From Rhodococcus sp. 06-462-5 (GTDB taxonomy: Bacteria > Actinomycetota > Actinomycetes > Mycobacteriales > Mycobacteriaceae), in assembly GCF_002258315.1 (NCBI RefSeq), contig NZ_NOYD01000038.1, positions 186,001 through 250,000 on the forward strand: 64,000 bases of DNA. The letters run 5' to 3'. Of this stretch, positions 19,423 to 30,426 are shown piece by piece (position 1 is the first letter of the stretch; every line of letters begins with the position of its first letter). Both the position numbers and the translations under genes were made by a program. The notes below the pieces were generated by a model that made no database searches, was not told the origin of the DNA, and was given only the letters and a program-made list of their open reading frames with translations.

Positions 19423-20357
19423 TCAGCTGTCTGCGGTGAGGGTGGGCAATGGACTGGCGATGTGGTCGGCAGCGATGAGCCTGCCGTCACGGCGTGAGAG
19501 CACCCATACGCTGCCCTTGCGGTTTCTGTTGGCGGGCAACGTGATTCCGTCCTTCTCGGCCCACCAACGCATCAAGTCGGGAATCACTTTTCCCTGGCTG
19601 CAGACAACGGGGGTGCCGGGCAGTTCGGCAATGTCGCGAGCGCGATGGCGTCCCTTGCGAGGGTCGTCGGCGTACCCTTCCTCGGACAGCAGGTGCTCGG
19701 GAGTGATGTCCACCCCCAACGATTCGGCGAACGGAGCAACTGTCTGGACGCATCGAGCGCGGTCGGCGGCATACACGGCATCGCCGCCGAAGGCCCGAAG
19801 CAACGAGACCAACGACTCTGCCTGTCGTCGTCCGGTCCTGTCGAGTGGACGGTCCACGTCGTTCCCCTTGAACCGCGAGCGCGACCCGGCACTGCCGTGC
19901 CGAACCAACAGCACCGTGGAGGTGTCGGCAGGCTTGGCCACGAACCGACGAAGGATCTTGTGGTCCATGGGATACGAGAGTTCGCGGCCGACGTCCTCCG
20001 GTGCCACCCAGCGCAGTTCGTCCACCTCGGCATTGGGGACGAACTCACCCCCGGTGACCTCTGCTGCCCAGTACAGCACCTTCTTGACCCGACGGTGCCC
20101 CGGAATCGGGTAGGTGACGTAGGACAGCGACCGTCCCAGTCGTGAGTCGAATCCGGTCTCCTCCTTGACCTCTCGGACCGCTGCGTCCACAGCTGTTTCA
20201 CCGGGATCGAGCTTTCCCTTGGGGAACGACCAGTCGTCGTACTTGGGCCTGTGCACCAGGGCGACCTCGACTCCCGAGTCGCCGCTCGGCGAACGACGCC
20301 ACAGGATCGAGCCGGCCGCGAAGATGTTGGCGCGGGGAGAACCGTCGGAAGTGCCCA

Positions 20358-20358
<1 letters not shown>
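19423..20358 (-). CDS. mutT1: Nudix hydrolase fused to histidine phosphatase (MutT1-like)
   Basis: Two-domain protein of 311 residues. The N-terminal Nudix domain (about 1-140) has a complete Nudix box, GKLDPGETAVDAAVREVKEE. The C-terminal histidine phosphatase domain (about 150-300) has the RHG motif in TVLLVRHGSAG and downstream catalytic residues. In mycobacteria MutT1 hydrolyses 8-oxo-dGTP and 8-oxo-GTP, the Nudix part acting first and the phosphatase part completing the step to the monophosphate, which protects against oxidised nucleotides. Its ATG overlaps the ppk stop (ATGA), so it is translated as part of the fbiD-ppk-mutT1 unit. Confidence 0.92.
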
Positions 20359-22598
<2,240 letters not shown>

Positions 22599-22671
22599 AC
22601 CCGGCGTCGGTGAAACTCCGATGGCCGAACTCGGGTCGGCGATCACTCGACTGCCGTGGCGGCACGCACCG

Positions 22672-23448
22672 TCATGCAGTCGTCGCAGATGCCTCGTCAC
22701 TCCACCCGAGCGAGTGGAGGACGGCCGCCGTCGCCGGTCCGACTCCGAGACGGTGCGCTCGACGGACGTCGTCGGCGGTGTCGACGTCCAGACGAAGACC
22801 GGGCCACGCGCCGTCGAGTTCCTGTGCGCCCGAATCGGTGTGGCGGCGTGCGGAGCCTCGTCCGAACAGTGGCTCCAGCTCGTCGGGGGAGTCCTTGAGG
22901 ATGAGGGCCGCGGTTCCCGTGCCGTGATGGTCGACCACGACCGATCTGCCTCCACGTCGAGCGTAGCTGTAGGCCTGGGCGAGTTCTGCCGAACGCATCG
23001 CCGGAAGGTCTGCTTGCAACGCGATGATGTCGACGCGGCCCGCGGTGACGGTCTCGCCCCCACGGACGTCCGCGCCTACCTGGCCGTGACGCAGTACGTG
23101 CGCCGCGGATGCGAACGCGTGATTGAGGCGTTCGTCCGGTCGCAGTGCAGGATCGCGGACCGGTTCGTCGAAGACTCGTGCACCGATTCTGCGGGCGGTC
23201 TCCGCGACCAGAGGATCCGGGGTGACCACCGTGACCGAATCGACCACCGACACCGCGTCTGCGGCCGCCACGGTGTCGCTGAGCATCGCGAGAACCAATC
23301 GCGTCCGGTCGGGTGCCGAGAACTCCGCAGCCAAGCGCGACTTCGCCGCGGTGAGATCCTTCACCGCGATGAGAACCCTGACGTCGCGGTGGGCAGGGCT
23401 CGGCGCTGCGCCCGCCCGGTCGACGTCGTCGTCTCGTGATGCACCCAT
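22672..23448 (-). CDS. fbiD: phosphoenolpyruvate/2-phospholactate guanylyltransferase (F420 synthesis)
   Basis: CofC/FbiD activates phosphoenolpyruvate (mycobacteria) or 2-phospholactate with GTP, supplying the donor for the coenzyme F420 side chain. The 258-residue protein has a nucleotidyltransferase fold: [17 protein letters not shown] near residues 24-40, then [32 protein letters not shown] (nucleotide-binding Asp region) and [12 protein letters not shown]. The ATG at 23448 is preceded by GGATCGAG. It is first in a minus-strand group with ppk and mutT1, as in M. tuberculosis (Rv2983-ppk1-mutT1). It implies that the host makes F420, although the other fbi genes are outside the window. Confidence 0.92.
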   Translation of the reverse strand: MGASRDDDVDRAGAAPSPAHRDVRVLIAVKDLTAAKSRLAAEFSAPDRTRLVLAMLSDTVAAADAVSVVDSVTVVTPDPLVAETARRIGARVFDEPVRDPALRPDERLNHAFASAAHVLRHGQVGADVRGGETVTAGRVDIIALQADLPAMRSAELAQAYSYARRGGRSVVVDHHGTGTAALILKDSPDELEPLFGRGSARRHTDSGAQELDGAWPGLRLDVDTADDVRRAHRLGVGPATAAVLHSLGWSDEASATTA

Positions 23449-23569
23449 GGTGCTCGATCCTGCCAGCGCCTTCGGATCTGTGCCGACTCCGACCGCCCGA
23501 GCAGGTCTGCGAGTTAGGGTGATGCGCGCGTGGACAGGGCATCGGCGAAGTAGGCGAGGGGTTGGCGGA

Positions 23570-24568
23570 ATGAGCAGAGCAGCGGTATTGGGGTCGGGTT
23601 CGTGGGGGACCGCATTCGCCAAGGTGTTGGCCGATGCCGGAACGGACGTCACCATGTGGGCCCGCCGCGAGGAACTCGCTGCTTCCATCACCGACGACCA
23701 CGAGAACAAGGACTACCTTTCGGGAATCGAACTGCCGTCGTCGATCCGCGCGACGAGTGACCCCGTCCGTGCACTCGACGGAGCCGACATCGTGGTGCTG
23801 GCCGTGCCGTCGCAGAGTCTGCGGGCCAATCTGGGGGCGTGGACCGACTCCATCCCGCCCCACGCGACGTTGCTCTCCCTGGCGAAGGGAATCGAGACCG
23901 GAACACTCATGCGGATGAGCCAGGTGATCGCTCAGGTCACCGGTGCGGATCCCAGCCGGGTCGCGTGCCTGTCCGGGCCCAACCTTGCCCGCCCGATCGC
24001 CGAGGGTCAGCCCGCCGCGACCGTCATCGCGTGCTCCGACTCCCAGCGGGCCCTCGAGATTCAGAAGTCCTGTGCCACCGGATATTTCCGGCCCTACACC
24101 AACAGTGATGTCATCGGTGCCGAGATCGGTGGTGCCTGCAAGAACGTCATCGCGCTCGCCTGCGGGATGGCCGCAGGCGTCGGCTACGGCGAGAACACCC
24201 TCGCGTCGATCATGACCAGGGGTCTGGCCGAGATCATCCGCCTCGGAGTAGCCCTCGGTGCCAAGCCGTCGACGCTGTCGGGCCTGGCCGGCGTGGGCGA
24301 CCTGGTCGCCACCTGCTCGTCACCCCTCTCGCGCAATCGCACCTTCGGAGAACGCCTGGGTTCGGGAGGCTCCCTCGAGAGTGCGCAGGAAGCAGCGCAC
24401 GGGCAGGTTGCCGAGGGCGTCAAGTCCTGTACCTCGGTGCGTGCGCTCGCCGAGAGCTACGACGTCGAGATGCCGCTGACCGACGCCGTGCATCGCGTCT
24501 GTCACGGCGGCATGTCCGTACCGGATGCGGTCGGGCACCTGCTGGGACGTCGTATCAAGCCCGAGTGA
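23570..24568 (+). CDS. gpsA: glycerol-3-phosphate dehydrogenase [NAD(P)+]
   Basis: GpsA reduces dihydroxyacetone phosphate to sn-glycerol-3-phosphate for phospholipid synthesis. The 332-residue protein starts [24 protein letters not shown] with the Rossmann GSGSWGTA at residues 8-15. It has [25 protein letters not shown], the catalytic Lys in [17 protein letters not shown], and the C-terminal [12 protein letters not shown]...RNRTFG. The ATG at 23570 follows GGCGGA. It diverges from fbiD, and ddl follows after 73 bp in the same direction. Confidence 0.96.
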   Translation: MSRAAVLGSGSWGTAFAKVLADAGTDVTMWARREELAASITDDHENKDYLSGIELPSSIRATSDPVRALDGADIVVLAVPSQSLRANLGAWTDSIPPHATLLSLAKGIETGTLMRMSQVIAQVTGADPSRVACLSGPNLARPIAEGQPAATVIACSDSQRALEIQKSCATGYFRPYTNSDVIGAEIGGACKNVIALACGMAAGVGYGENTLASIMTRGLAEIIRLGVALGAKPSTLSGLAGVGDLVATCSSPLSRNRTFGERLGSGGSLESAQEAAHGQVAEGVKSCTSVRALAESYDVEMPLTDAVHRVCHGGMSVPDAVGHLLGRRIKPE

Positions 24569-24641
24569 GGCAGTGATCGCGGTCTCGCGACGAACAGGGC
24601 GAATCCGCGTTCGACGACCCGCGGCGGTACGGTTTCTCATC

Positions 24642-25748
24642 GTGAGTACTCCCCGCATCAAAGTTGCCGTCGTCTTCGGGGGCCGCAGCAGCGAGCACGC
24701 TGTGTCCTGTGTATCGGCAGGTAGCGTGCTGCAGAACCTCGATCCGGCCAAGTACGAGGTGGTCCCGGTGGGAATCACCGCGGACGGTGCCTGGGTACTC
24801 GGCTCCTCCGACATCGACGCGCTGACGATTCACGATCGGATACTGCCGACCGTGGACAAGACCGGCCCAGCGCTTGCTCTCAGTACGAACCCGGGCCATG
24901 CCGGCGCTCTACTCGCCCTCGGCGAGGGGGAAGGCGGGAAGGTGCTCGCATCCGTCGACGTCGTGTTCCCGGTTCTGCACGGACCGTACGGCGAGGACGG
25001 CACCCTGCAGGGACTGCTCGAGATGGCAGGTGTTCCGTACGTCGGGCCGGGTGTGCTGGCCAGCGCTGCGGGGATGGACAAGGAATTCACCAAGAAGTTG
25101 CTCGGTGCCGAAGGATTGCCGATCGGTCGTCAGGTGGTACTCCGACGCGCCGTCGACGACCTGACGGCCGCCGAGCGTGACCGAATCGGCCTGCCCGCAT
25201 TCGTCAAACCGGCCCGAGGCGGATCGTCCATCGGAATCTCGCGCATCACCGCGTGGGACCAACTCCCCACCGCGATCGCCGTCGCACGCGAACACGACCC
25301 CAAGGTCATCGTCGAAGGCATGATCCACGGCCGCGAGGTCGAGTGCGGAGTGCTCGAATTTCCCGACGGCACCGTCCGCGCGAGCGCCATCGCCGAGATC
25401 CGAATTCCCGACGCGGACATCGACGATCATGCCTTCTACGACTTCGACACCAAGTACCTCGACGATGTCAGTGAGTTCGACATCCCGGCTGCCCTCGACG
25501 ACGCCACGAGCGACCGCATTCGGGAACTCGCCGTCGCCGCCTTCCGCGCGTTGGACTGCCAGGGTCTGGCGCGAGTGGATTTCTTCGTCACCGAGCACGG
25601 TCCGGTCATCAACGAGATCAACACGATGCCCGGGTTCACGTCGATCTCGATGTACCCCAAGATGTGGGCGGAATCCGGCGTCGACTACCCGAGTCTCATC
25701 GCCACCCTGATCGACACCGCTCTCGCCCGCGGTACCGGTTTGCGTTAG
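24642..25748 (+). CDS. ddl: D-alanine--D-alanine ligase
   Basis: Ddl joins two D-alanines with ATP to form the dipeptide end of the peptidoglycan precursor. The 368-residue ATP-grasp enzyme starts at GTG 24642 ([22 protein letters not shown]). It has [20 protein letters not shown], the ATP-grasp lid region ([16 protein letters not shown]), EVECGVLE and the Mg-binding [11 protein letters not shown] near the C-terminus. No clear ribosome binding site precedes the GTG; TACGGT at 24628-24633 could be a -10 for a near-leaderless start. It lies 73 bp after gpsA. Length and motifs are normal. Confidence 0.96.
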   Translation: MSTPRIKVAVVFGGRSSEHAVSCVSAGSVLQNLDPAKYEVVPVGITADGAWVLGSSDIDALTIHDRILPTVDKTGPALALSTNPGHAGALLALGEGEGGKVLASVDVVFPVLHGPYGEDGTLQGLLEMAGVPYVGPGVLASAAGMDKEFTKKLLGAEGLPIGRQVVLRRAVDDLTAAERDRIGLPAFVKPARGGSSIGISRITAWDQLPTAIAVAREHDPKVIVEGMIHGREVECGVLEFPDGTVRASAIAEIRIPDADIDDHAFYDFDTKYLDDVSEFDIPAALDDATSDRIRELAVAAFRALDCQGLARVDFFVTEHGPVINEINTMPGFTSISMYPKMWAESGVDYPSLIATLIDTALARGTGLR

Positions 25749-25766
25749 AGCTGTTGCGCCCCAGCG

Positions 25767-26372
25767 CTACTGCAACGGAGCCGGATCGAGAGGCTGTTGG
25801 GGCAGCGCGTCGGACACGGCCGAGGACGCGTCCTGCAACGGGGTGGGGCCCGAGTCGCCCGGAATCGTCAGGGCAACGTACACGCCGCGATCGACGACGA
25901 ACCACGTGCTGGCGTCGATCCCGTCGTCTGCACCGGAGACCTCGAACCATTGAACGCCGTTGATCACCTGTAGCGGCGCAGCCACATCGAACCCGATCGG
26001 CCGGGGCAGTCCGCAGCGCAACACGACCGGCTCGGCGTTCTCCTCGGCCGAGACCCACGCGCGGACTCCGGCCGGGGCCGGGTCGGCCAGCTCGGCTCTC
26101 GTGTAATCGCCGAGGTTCTCGGGCAAGGCGTCGAGCAGGGACGTGCACTGCGCACTCGCGGCATCGGGGGAGTCGACCGGGCCAAGCGCCACCGGATCCT
26201 GGACGGGTGAGCGGTTGACCGCGATGGCGGCCACCAGAACTCCGACCACCAGCGCGACCGGTAGCGCGATCGCGGTGGCGATGACCGCGGGATGGCGCTG
26301 CTCGCGAGTGGCCTCGGTCTCGGCCGAGATGTCTTCGGTGCCGGCGTCGTTGCCGGTGTCGGGTGAACTCAC
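25767..26372 (-). CDS. DUF3515 family membrane-anchored protein
   Basis: A 201-residue protein with an acidic cytoplasmic N-terminus of about 28 residues and one transmembrane segment (about 29-52: AVIATAIALPVALVVGVLVAAIAV). The exported domain carries conserved DUF3515 features: CTSLLDALPENLGDYTRAEL, VVLRCGLPRP, WFEVSGADDG and TWFVVDRGVYVALTIP. Two cysteines could form a disulfide outside the cell. No function is known. It converges on ddl, and its start lies three bases after the stop of the Lrp-like gene upstream, so the two are probably co-transcribed. Confidence 0.88.
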   Translation of the reverse strand: MSSPDTGNDAGTEDISAETEATREQRHPAVIATAIALPVALVVGVLVAAIAVNRSPVQDPVALGPVDSPDAASAQCTSLLDALPENLGDYTRAELADPAPAGVRAWVSAEENAEPVVLRCGLPRPIGFDVAAPLQVINGVQWFEVSGADDGIDASTWFVVDRGVYVALTIPGDSGPTPLQDASSAVSDALPQQPLDPAPLQ

Positions 26373-26375
26373 GAG

Positions 26376-26624
26376 CTATCCGACGGACGTCGTCGACTGC
26401 GGGGCCACCGGGCAGGTGAGGGTGCGAGTGATGGCATCGACCTTCTGGATGCGGGCGACGATCTCGGCGATCTGGGCGTCGGAGGCACCGTCGGCGCGCG
26501 CGATCACGTCGTAGGGCCCGACCACTGCCTCCGCCGACACGACACCGTCGACGGCCTCGATCTGCTGTGCGACGGCCGTCGCACGGCCGACCTCGGTCTG
26601 AACGAGAACGAATGCTTGCACCAT
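26376..26624 (-). CDS. stand-alone Lrp/AsnC ligand-binding domain protein
   Basis: This 82-residue protein consists only of the RAM/AsnC effector domain: MVQAFVLVQTEVGRATAVAQQI, VVSAEAVVGPYDVIARADG and VDAITRTLTCPV. The helix-turn-helix of Lrp/AsnC regulators is absent. Such single-domain proteins form ring oligomers and may bind amino acids or partner with full-length Lrp proteins. The role here is unknown. The ATG at 26624 follows GGGAAAGGGA. DUF3515 follows three bases after its stop. Confidence 0.85.
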   Translation of the reverse strand: MVQAFVLVQTEVGRATAVAQQIEAVDGVVSAEAVVGPYDVIARADGASDAQIAEIVARIQKVDAITRTLTCPVAPQSTTSVG

Positions 26625-26800
26625 CGGTGGTCCCTTTCCCCTGCCGGACTTCTCGACTGTAGGTTGAGTCGACTACGTTCTCTTCGCACGTAACCTGCTG
26701 CATCGGTGCTGTCCCGACCGCCGCTAAAAGGTACCGCAGGCGCGGCGCTCGCTCCGCGTGAGACCGTCGCGCACGCACCGCGTTCTCAGGGAGGAACATC

Positions 26801-27805
26801 ATCGACGACACCGTCATCGACTCGGCCACCGGCGGCGAGCGCACCGTCGCGCAGGTCGGCGAATTCGACGTGATCGCCCGCGCCATCGCAGACCGCGAGC
26901 AGCCACCGTCGACCATCGTCGGGCCGGGCGACGACGCAGCCGTCGTCGCCGCGTCCGACGGTCGAATCGCCGCGTCCACCGACATGTTGGTGCACGGCAG
27001 GCACTTTCGGCTGGACTGGTCGAGTCCGATACAGATCGGCCGCAAGGCGATCGCGCAGAACGGCGCGGACATCGCCGCAATGGGTGCCCAGTGCTCGGGC
27101 TTTCTCGTCTCTCTCGGATGCCCGGCCGACACGCCGGTGAGCGTGACCGACGGTCTCAACGAGGGCATGTGGCTCGAGGCAGTTGCTGCCGGATCGGCCG
27201 TCGTCGGCGGCGATGTGGTGCAATCGCCGGAGCTGGTGATCTCGATCACCGCGCTCGGCGATCTTCAGGGTCGGGCCCCGGTTCTTCGATCGGGAGCGTG
27301 TGCAGGCGATGTGATCGCGTACGCGGGACGGCTCGGCTGGTCCGCGGCCGGACTGGCCCTCCTGCTCGGTGACAGGGACAGAACCGGACACGACGCCGTG
27401 CTGGACGCGCACCGAGTGCCTGTCCCTCCGTATTGCGCCGGCATCGACGCCGCAGAGGCGGGAGCGACCTCGCTCACCGACGTCTCCGACGGGCTCCTGG
27501 CCGATCTCGGCCACATCGCCGACGCATCGGGCGTGCTGCTGGATGTCGACCCCGACCTGTTGGACATCCCCCTCGAAGTGCGGTCGGCAGCAACGCTGAT
27601 GGGGCACGATCCGCTGGACTGGGTCCTCACCGGAGGGGAGGATCACGCTCTCGTCGGCACGTTCCCCGACGCCGCCGCCGTTCCCCGGGGATGGACGGTG
27701 ATCGGCCGCGTCGAGCGCGAAGACGGTGAGCAGGCGGGTCGCGTGACGGTCGGCGGAGAAGTCCACGCGGGTAGATCGGGATGGTCGAGTTTCGAGAGCG
27801 AGTGA
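26801..27805 (+). CDS. thiL: thiamine-monophosphate kinase; start codon apparently ATC
   Basis: ThiL phosphorylates thiamine monophosphate to thiamine diphosphate. Motifs seen are GEFDVIARAIADRE, the Mg/ATP-binding VGPGDDAAVV, STDMLVHGRHF, IAQNGADIAAMGA, SVTDGLNEG, DVSDGLLADLGHIA and LTGGEDHALVGTFP. The conserved GEF..IAR segment lies before the first in-frame GTG (26870), so that GTG would remove part of the fold. Upstream there is no ATG, GTG or TTG before the in-frame stop at 26759. A strong ribosome binding site, AGGGAGGA (26788-26795), precedes two ATC codons at 26798 and 26801. The coordinates assume initiation at the second ATC, giving 334 residues. A rare ATC start or a sequence error are the alternatives. 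Confidence 0.87.
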   Translation: MDDTVIDSATGGERTVAQVGEFDVIARAIADREQPPSTIVGPGDDAAVVAASDGRIAASTDMLVHGRHFRLDWSSPIQIGRKAIAQNGADIAAMGAQCSGFLVSLGCPADTPVSVTDGLNEGMWLEAVAAGSAVVGGDVVQSPELVISITALGDLQGRAPVLRSGACAGDVIAYAGRLGWSAAGLALLLGDRDRTGHDAVLDAHRVPVPPYCAGIDAAEAGATSLTDVSDGLLADLGHIADASGVLLDVDPDLLDIPLEVRSAATLMGHDPLDWVLTGGEDHALVGTFPDAAAVPRGWTVIGRVEREDGEQAGRVTVGGEVHAGRSGWSSFESE

Positions 27806-27831
27806 ACGCGGGGCGGGTCGATCGAGTCGGC

Positions 27832-27837
27832 TAAGTT
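27832..27837 (+). promoter_or_regulatory. -10 box for leaderless carbonic anhydrase-like gene
   Basis: TAAGTT ends six bases before ATG 27844, with no ribosome binding site between. This is consistent with transcription starting at the start codon. No clear -35 is present. Confidence 0.4.
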
Positions 27838-27843
27838 GCAGAG

Positions 27844-28368
27844 ATGGCTATCTATGCGCTCGGTGATCGCGAACCCGACATCCACCCCGACGCCTACGTC
27901 CATCCCGACGCCGTCGTCATCGGAGCGGTGACCTTGGCTGCCGGATCGTCGGTGTGGCCCACTGCAGTCTTGCGGGCCGACTACGGCACCATCTCGATCG
28001 GCGAGGGCACCAACGTGCAGGACGGAACCGTGGTGCACTGCACCCCGATCGACGCAACGGTCATCGGATCCGGGTGCGTACTGGGCCACAATGCGCACGT
28101 CGAGGGTGCGACCATCGGGGACAACTGCCTCATCGCGTCGGGCTCGGTCGTACTGAACGGATCGAAGATCGGGGCGGGCTCGATCGTCGGCGCGGGCGCG
28201 GTGGTGCCGTTCAAATTCGTCGTTCCCGAACGTTCCATGGCGCTCGGCGTACCCGCCAAGATCCGCGAGGGCTACCAGGTTCCCGAGGGGCATGTCGACA
28301 TCAACGTGCAGATGTACTCGGCCAACGCCGCGTACTACCGTGACGCGCTGCGCCGGATCGATCGGTGA
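27844..28368 (+). CDS. gamma-class carbonic anhydrase-like hexapeptide protein
   Basis: A 174-residue left-handed beta-helix protein with repeated hexapeptide units from about 15 to 130 (for example [35 protein letters not shown]). The metal-binding histidines of the gamma-carbonic anhydrase family appear as VVH and [10 protein letters not shown]-terminal helix covers about 140-174. Relatives include YrdA, PaaY and Cam; several bind zinc but not all hydrate CO2, so the activity is uncertain. Its stop overlaps the ung start (GTGA), so the two are translationally coupled. Confidence 0.88.
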   Translation: MAIYALGDREPDIHPDAYVHPDAVVIGAVTLAAGSSVWPTAVLRADYGTISIGEGTNVQDGTVVHCTPIDATVIGSGCVLGHNAHVEGATIGDNCLIASGSVVLNGSKIGAGSIVGAGAVVPFKFVVPERSMALGVPAKIREGYQVPEGHVDINVQMYSANAAYYRDALRRIDR

Positions 28369-29057
28369 CGCCTCGGCCGCTCTCCGAGAGCGTCGAGTCG
28401 GGCTGGGCGGCTGCCCTCGCTCCGGTCGAGACGAATGTCGCTGCGATGGGCGACTTCCTGCGAGCCGAGCTCGCCGCGGGACGACACTACCTGCCCGCGG
28501 GTGAGAACGTGCTGCGTGCTTTTCGCTACCCCTTCGATCGGGTTCGCGTGCTCATCGTCGGTCAGGATCCGTATCCCACGCCGGGACATGCAGTGGGCCT
28601 GAGCTTTTCGGTCGCGCCCGACGTGCGACCCGTACCGCGGAGTCTGAGCAACATCTTCAAGGAGTACTCGGACGACCTGGGCCTGCCCACGCCGAGCACC
28701 GGCGATCTCACGCCCTGGTCGGAGCAAGGGGTGATGCTGCTCAACAGGGTGCTCACCGTCGAACCGTCGCAGGCGGCGTCACACCGTAAGAAGGGGTGGG
28801 AAGCGGTGACGGAGCAGGCGATTCGGGCACTGGTCGCCCGAGCGGAGAACCCCGATGCGCCCGGACTGGTGGCAGTTCTCTGGGGACGTGACGCGGCAAC
28901 CCTGAAGCCGATGCTCGGATCGGTGCCCTTCATCGAATCCGCTCATCCGTCACCGCTGTCCGCCTCACGCGGGTTCTTCGGATCCAAGCCCTTCAGCCGC
29001 GTCAACGAACTATTGGTCGAGGGCGGAGACGAACCGATCGACTGGACGCTGCCGTGA
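28365..29057 (+). CDS. ung: uracil-DNA glycosylase (family 1)
   Basis: Ung removes uracil from DNA, starting base-excision repair of deaminated cytosine. The 230-residue protein has the water-activating motif GQDPYPTPG with the catalytic Asp at about residue 68, the uracil-binding Phe in [15 protein letters not shown], and the DNA-intercalation motif [13 protein letters not shown]. The GTG start overlaps the stop of the carbonic anhydrase-like gene by four bases. Length is typical. It converges on the enoyl-CoA hydratase-family gene with five bases between stops. Confidence 0.96.
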   Translation: MTPRPLSESVESGWAAALAPVETNVAAMGDFLRAELAAGRHYLPAGENVLRAFRYPFDRVRVLIVGQDPYPTPGHAVGLSFSVAPDVRPVPRSLSNIFKEYSDDLGLPTPSTGDLTPWSEQGVMLLNRVLTVEPSQAASHRKKGWEAVTEQAIRALVARAENPDAPGLVAVLWGRDAATLKPMLGSVPFIESAHPSPLSASRGFFGSKPFSRVNELLVEGGDEPIDWTLP

Positions 29058-29062
29058 CCGGT

Positions 29063-29857
29063 TCAGGAGAAGTCGGGACGACGCTTCTCGACGAACGCGT
29101 CGACGCCTTCACGTCCGGCAGGTGACGACGCAGCGGCCGATATCGAGGCAGCTTCGGCGTCCAATTGTTCTGTCAGAGTGGCTGATTCGGAGGTTCCGAG
29201 CAGTCTCTTGATGCCCTGGTACGCAGATGTCGGTCCGTTGGCAAGGGTTCGAGCGAGGCGCTCGGCCTCACTGTCGACGATATCGTCGCCCACCAGCCGG
29301 CTGAGGATTCCGAGGCGAACGGCGTCCTCTCCGTTGATGATCGAGTCACCCAGAAGAATGTCCATCGCGCGGCCCGAACCGACGATGCGGGGGAGTGTCC
29401 AGGACATTCCCCCGTCCGGAGTGAATCCGATCGAGGGGTACGCGGGGCGCAGTTTGGTCGACGGTCCGCCGATGGCGATGTCGGTGAGACAGACCAGACT
29501 CATGCCTGCCCCGGCCGCCCAGCCGTGAACACCGGCGACGACCGGGACGGTGACGGCGGCCAGTTCGCGGACGAATGCATGGAACGTGTCGGCGACCGAT
29601 CCGACGAATGCGCCGCGGTCTTCGGCTCCGGCGAAGTCACGGACGTTTCCGCCTGCGCAGAAGTTGGGACCGCGGCCGATGAGGAGCACGCTTCCGATAG
29701 CGGTGGTGCCGGCGTTGACGGATCGCAGTGCCGCCGTGCCGCCGTCGATGCCGTCGAGGTCGAGCGAGGCACCGCCGGCCTCGGTGGCTACGACGATGCG
29801 CAATACGCCGTCCTCGATGCTGACCTTGCTGGGGCTGTAATCATCCGAATCGCTCAC
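29063..29857 (-). CDS. enoyl-CoA hydratase/isomerase family protein
   Basis: A 264-residue crotonase-fold protein. The oxyanion-hole segments are visible: LIGRGPNFCAGGNVRDFAG and GVHGWAAGAGMSLVCLTDIAI, then IGFTPDGGMSWTLPRIVGSGRAMDILL. The PDGG in the position of the usual catalytic Glu, and the lack of Glu in the preceding element, suggest a PaaG-like isomerase or other crotonase reaction rather than a classical hydratase. The substrate is unknown. GTG 29857 (MSDSDDYSPSKVS) was chosen as start; a longer open frame upstream crosses the rpmB terminator. It is downstream of rpmB on the same strand. Confidence 0.88.
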   Translation of the reverse strand: MSDSDDYSPSKVSIEDGVLRIVVATEAGGASLDLDGIDGGTAALRSVNAGTTAIGSVLLIGRGPNFCAGGNVRDFAGAEDRGAFVGSVADTFHAFVRELAAVTVPVVAGVHGWAAGAGMSLVCLTDIAIGGPSTKLRPAYPSIGFTPDGGMSWTLPRIVGSGRAMDILLGDSIINGEDAVRLGILSRLVGDDIVDSEAERLARTLANGPTSAYQGIKRLLGTSESATLTEQLDAEAASISAAASSPAGREGVDAFVEKRRPDFS

Positions 29858-29902
29858 GCTCGGAACTCTAATGGACGTCCAAGTGTTCGACTGCACCGAC
29901 GA

Positions 29903-29938
29903 CTGTGCCCCGCCTCCGAGTACGGGGGCGGGGCACAG
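29903..29938 (-). terminator. hairpin after rpmB
   Basis: CTGTGCCCCGCC (29903-29914) is perfectly complementary to GGCGGGGCACAG (29927-29938) across a 12-base loop. The 12-bp GC stem lies 50 bp after the rpmB stop and before the crotonase gene. There is no T-run. Confidence 0.65.
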
Positions 29939-29988
29939 ATCTCGCACGCGAGGAACGCCGTGGAGGAAAACGAAGAGCGAGGCCGAAA

Positions 29989-30180
29989 TCAGCCCCGGAC
30001 CACCTTGCCTGCCTTCAAGCAGGAGGTGCACACGTTCATGCGCTTGGAGTTACCAGGCGCAACCTGAGCGTGAACGGTCTGGATATTCGGGTTCCAACGA
30101 CGGTTGGTCCGTCGGTGCGAGTGCGAGACCGACTTACCGAAGCCGGGCCCCTTGGCGCATACGTCGCAGACGGCAGCCAT
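29989..30180 (-). CDS. rpmB: 50S ribosomal protein L28 (cysteine-containing form)
   Basis: A 63-residue ribosomal protein, MAAVCDVCAKGPGFGKSVSHSHRRTNRR..., with two Cys pairs (CDVC and CTSC) that can bind zinc (the C+ form). In actinobacteria C+ ribosomal proteins often coexist with zinc-independent paralogues induced by Zur under zinc limitation; this copy would be the zinc-replete one. ATG 30180 is preceded by a good site, AAGGAG. It is alone in its transcript, divergent from the DAK2 gene, and followed by a hairpin. Confidence 0.95.
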   Translation of the reverse strand: MAAVCDVCAKGPGFGKSVSHSHRRTNRRWNPNIQTVHAQVAPGNSKRMNVCTSCLKAGKVVRG

Positions 30181-30384
30181 AGTCGCGAACTCCTTGATAG
30201 ATGTTGATCGATACATGTGGTCGAAGACATCGAAACGAACTACGAGCAGATGCAAGGATTGCAATGCGTGAAGATCGCCTCGAGGCAACCCTGCAAGAAT
30301 AGCGGCGCCGCACGCAATCACCAAACCGCCACGGCAGACGCTGCGTGAGGGCTCACGGAGGGCGCACCACCGATCATGCCCGAC

Positions 30385-30390
30385 TAAGCT
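30385..30390 (+). promoter_or_regulatory. possible -10 box before the DAK2 gene
   Basis: TAAGCT at 30385-30390 lies about 40 bases before ATG 30427. It is the only promoter-like element recognised for this direction in the 246-base gap between rpmB and the DAK2 gene, and it has no clear -35. Nothing else was recognised in that gap. Confidence 0.3.
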
Positions 30391-30426
30391 TCGGGCACTG
30401 TCCGCGAGGGAGTTCGGACGAGGCGG

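Noticed and set aside
22599..23063. N-terminal extension of ppk
   Set aside because: It overlaps fbiD in another frame and does not resemble PPK1; the family start is at 22598 or 22580.
26625..26797. TPP riboswitch before thiL
   Set aside because: No recognisable THI-box sequence or helices; only a strong ribosome binding site near the start.
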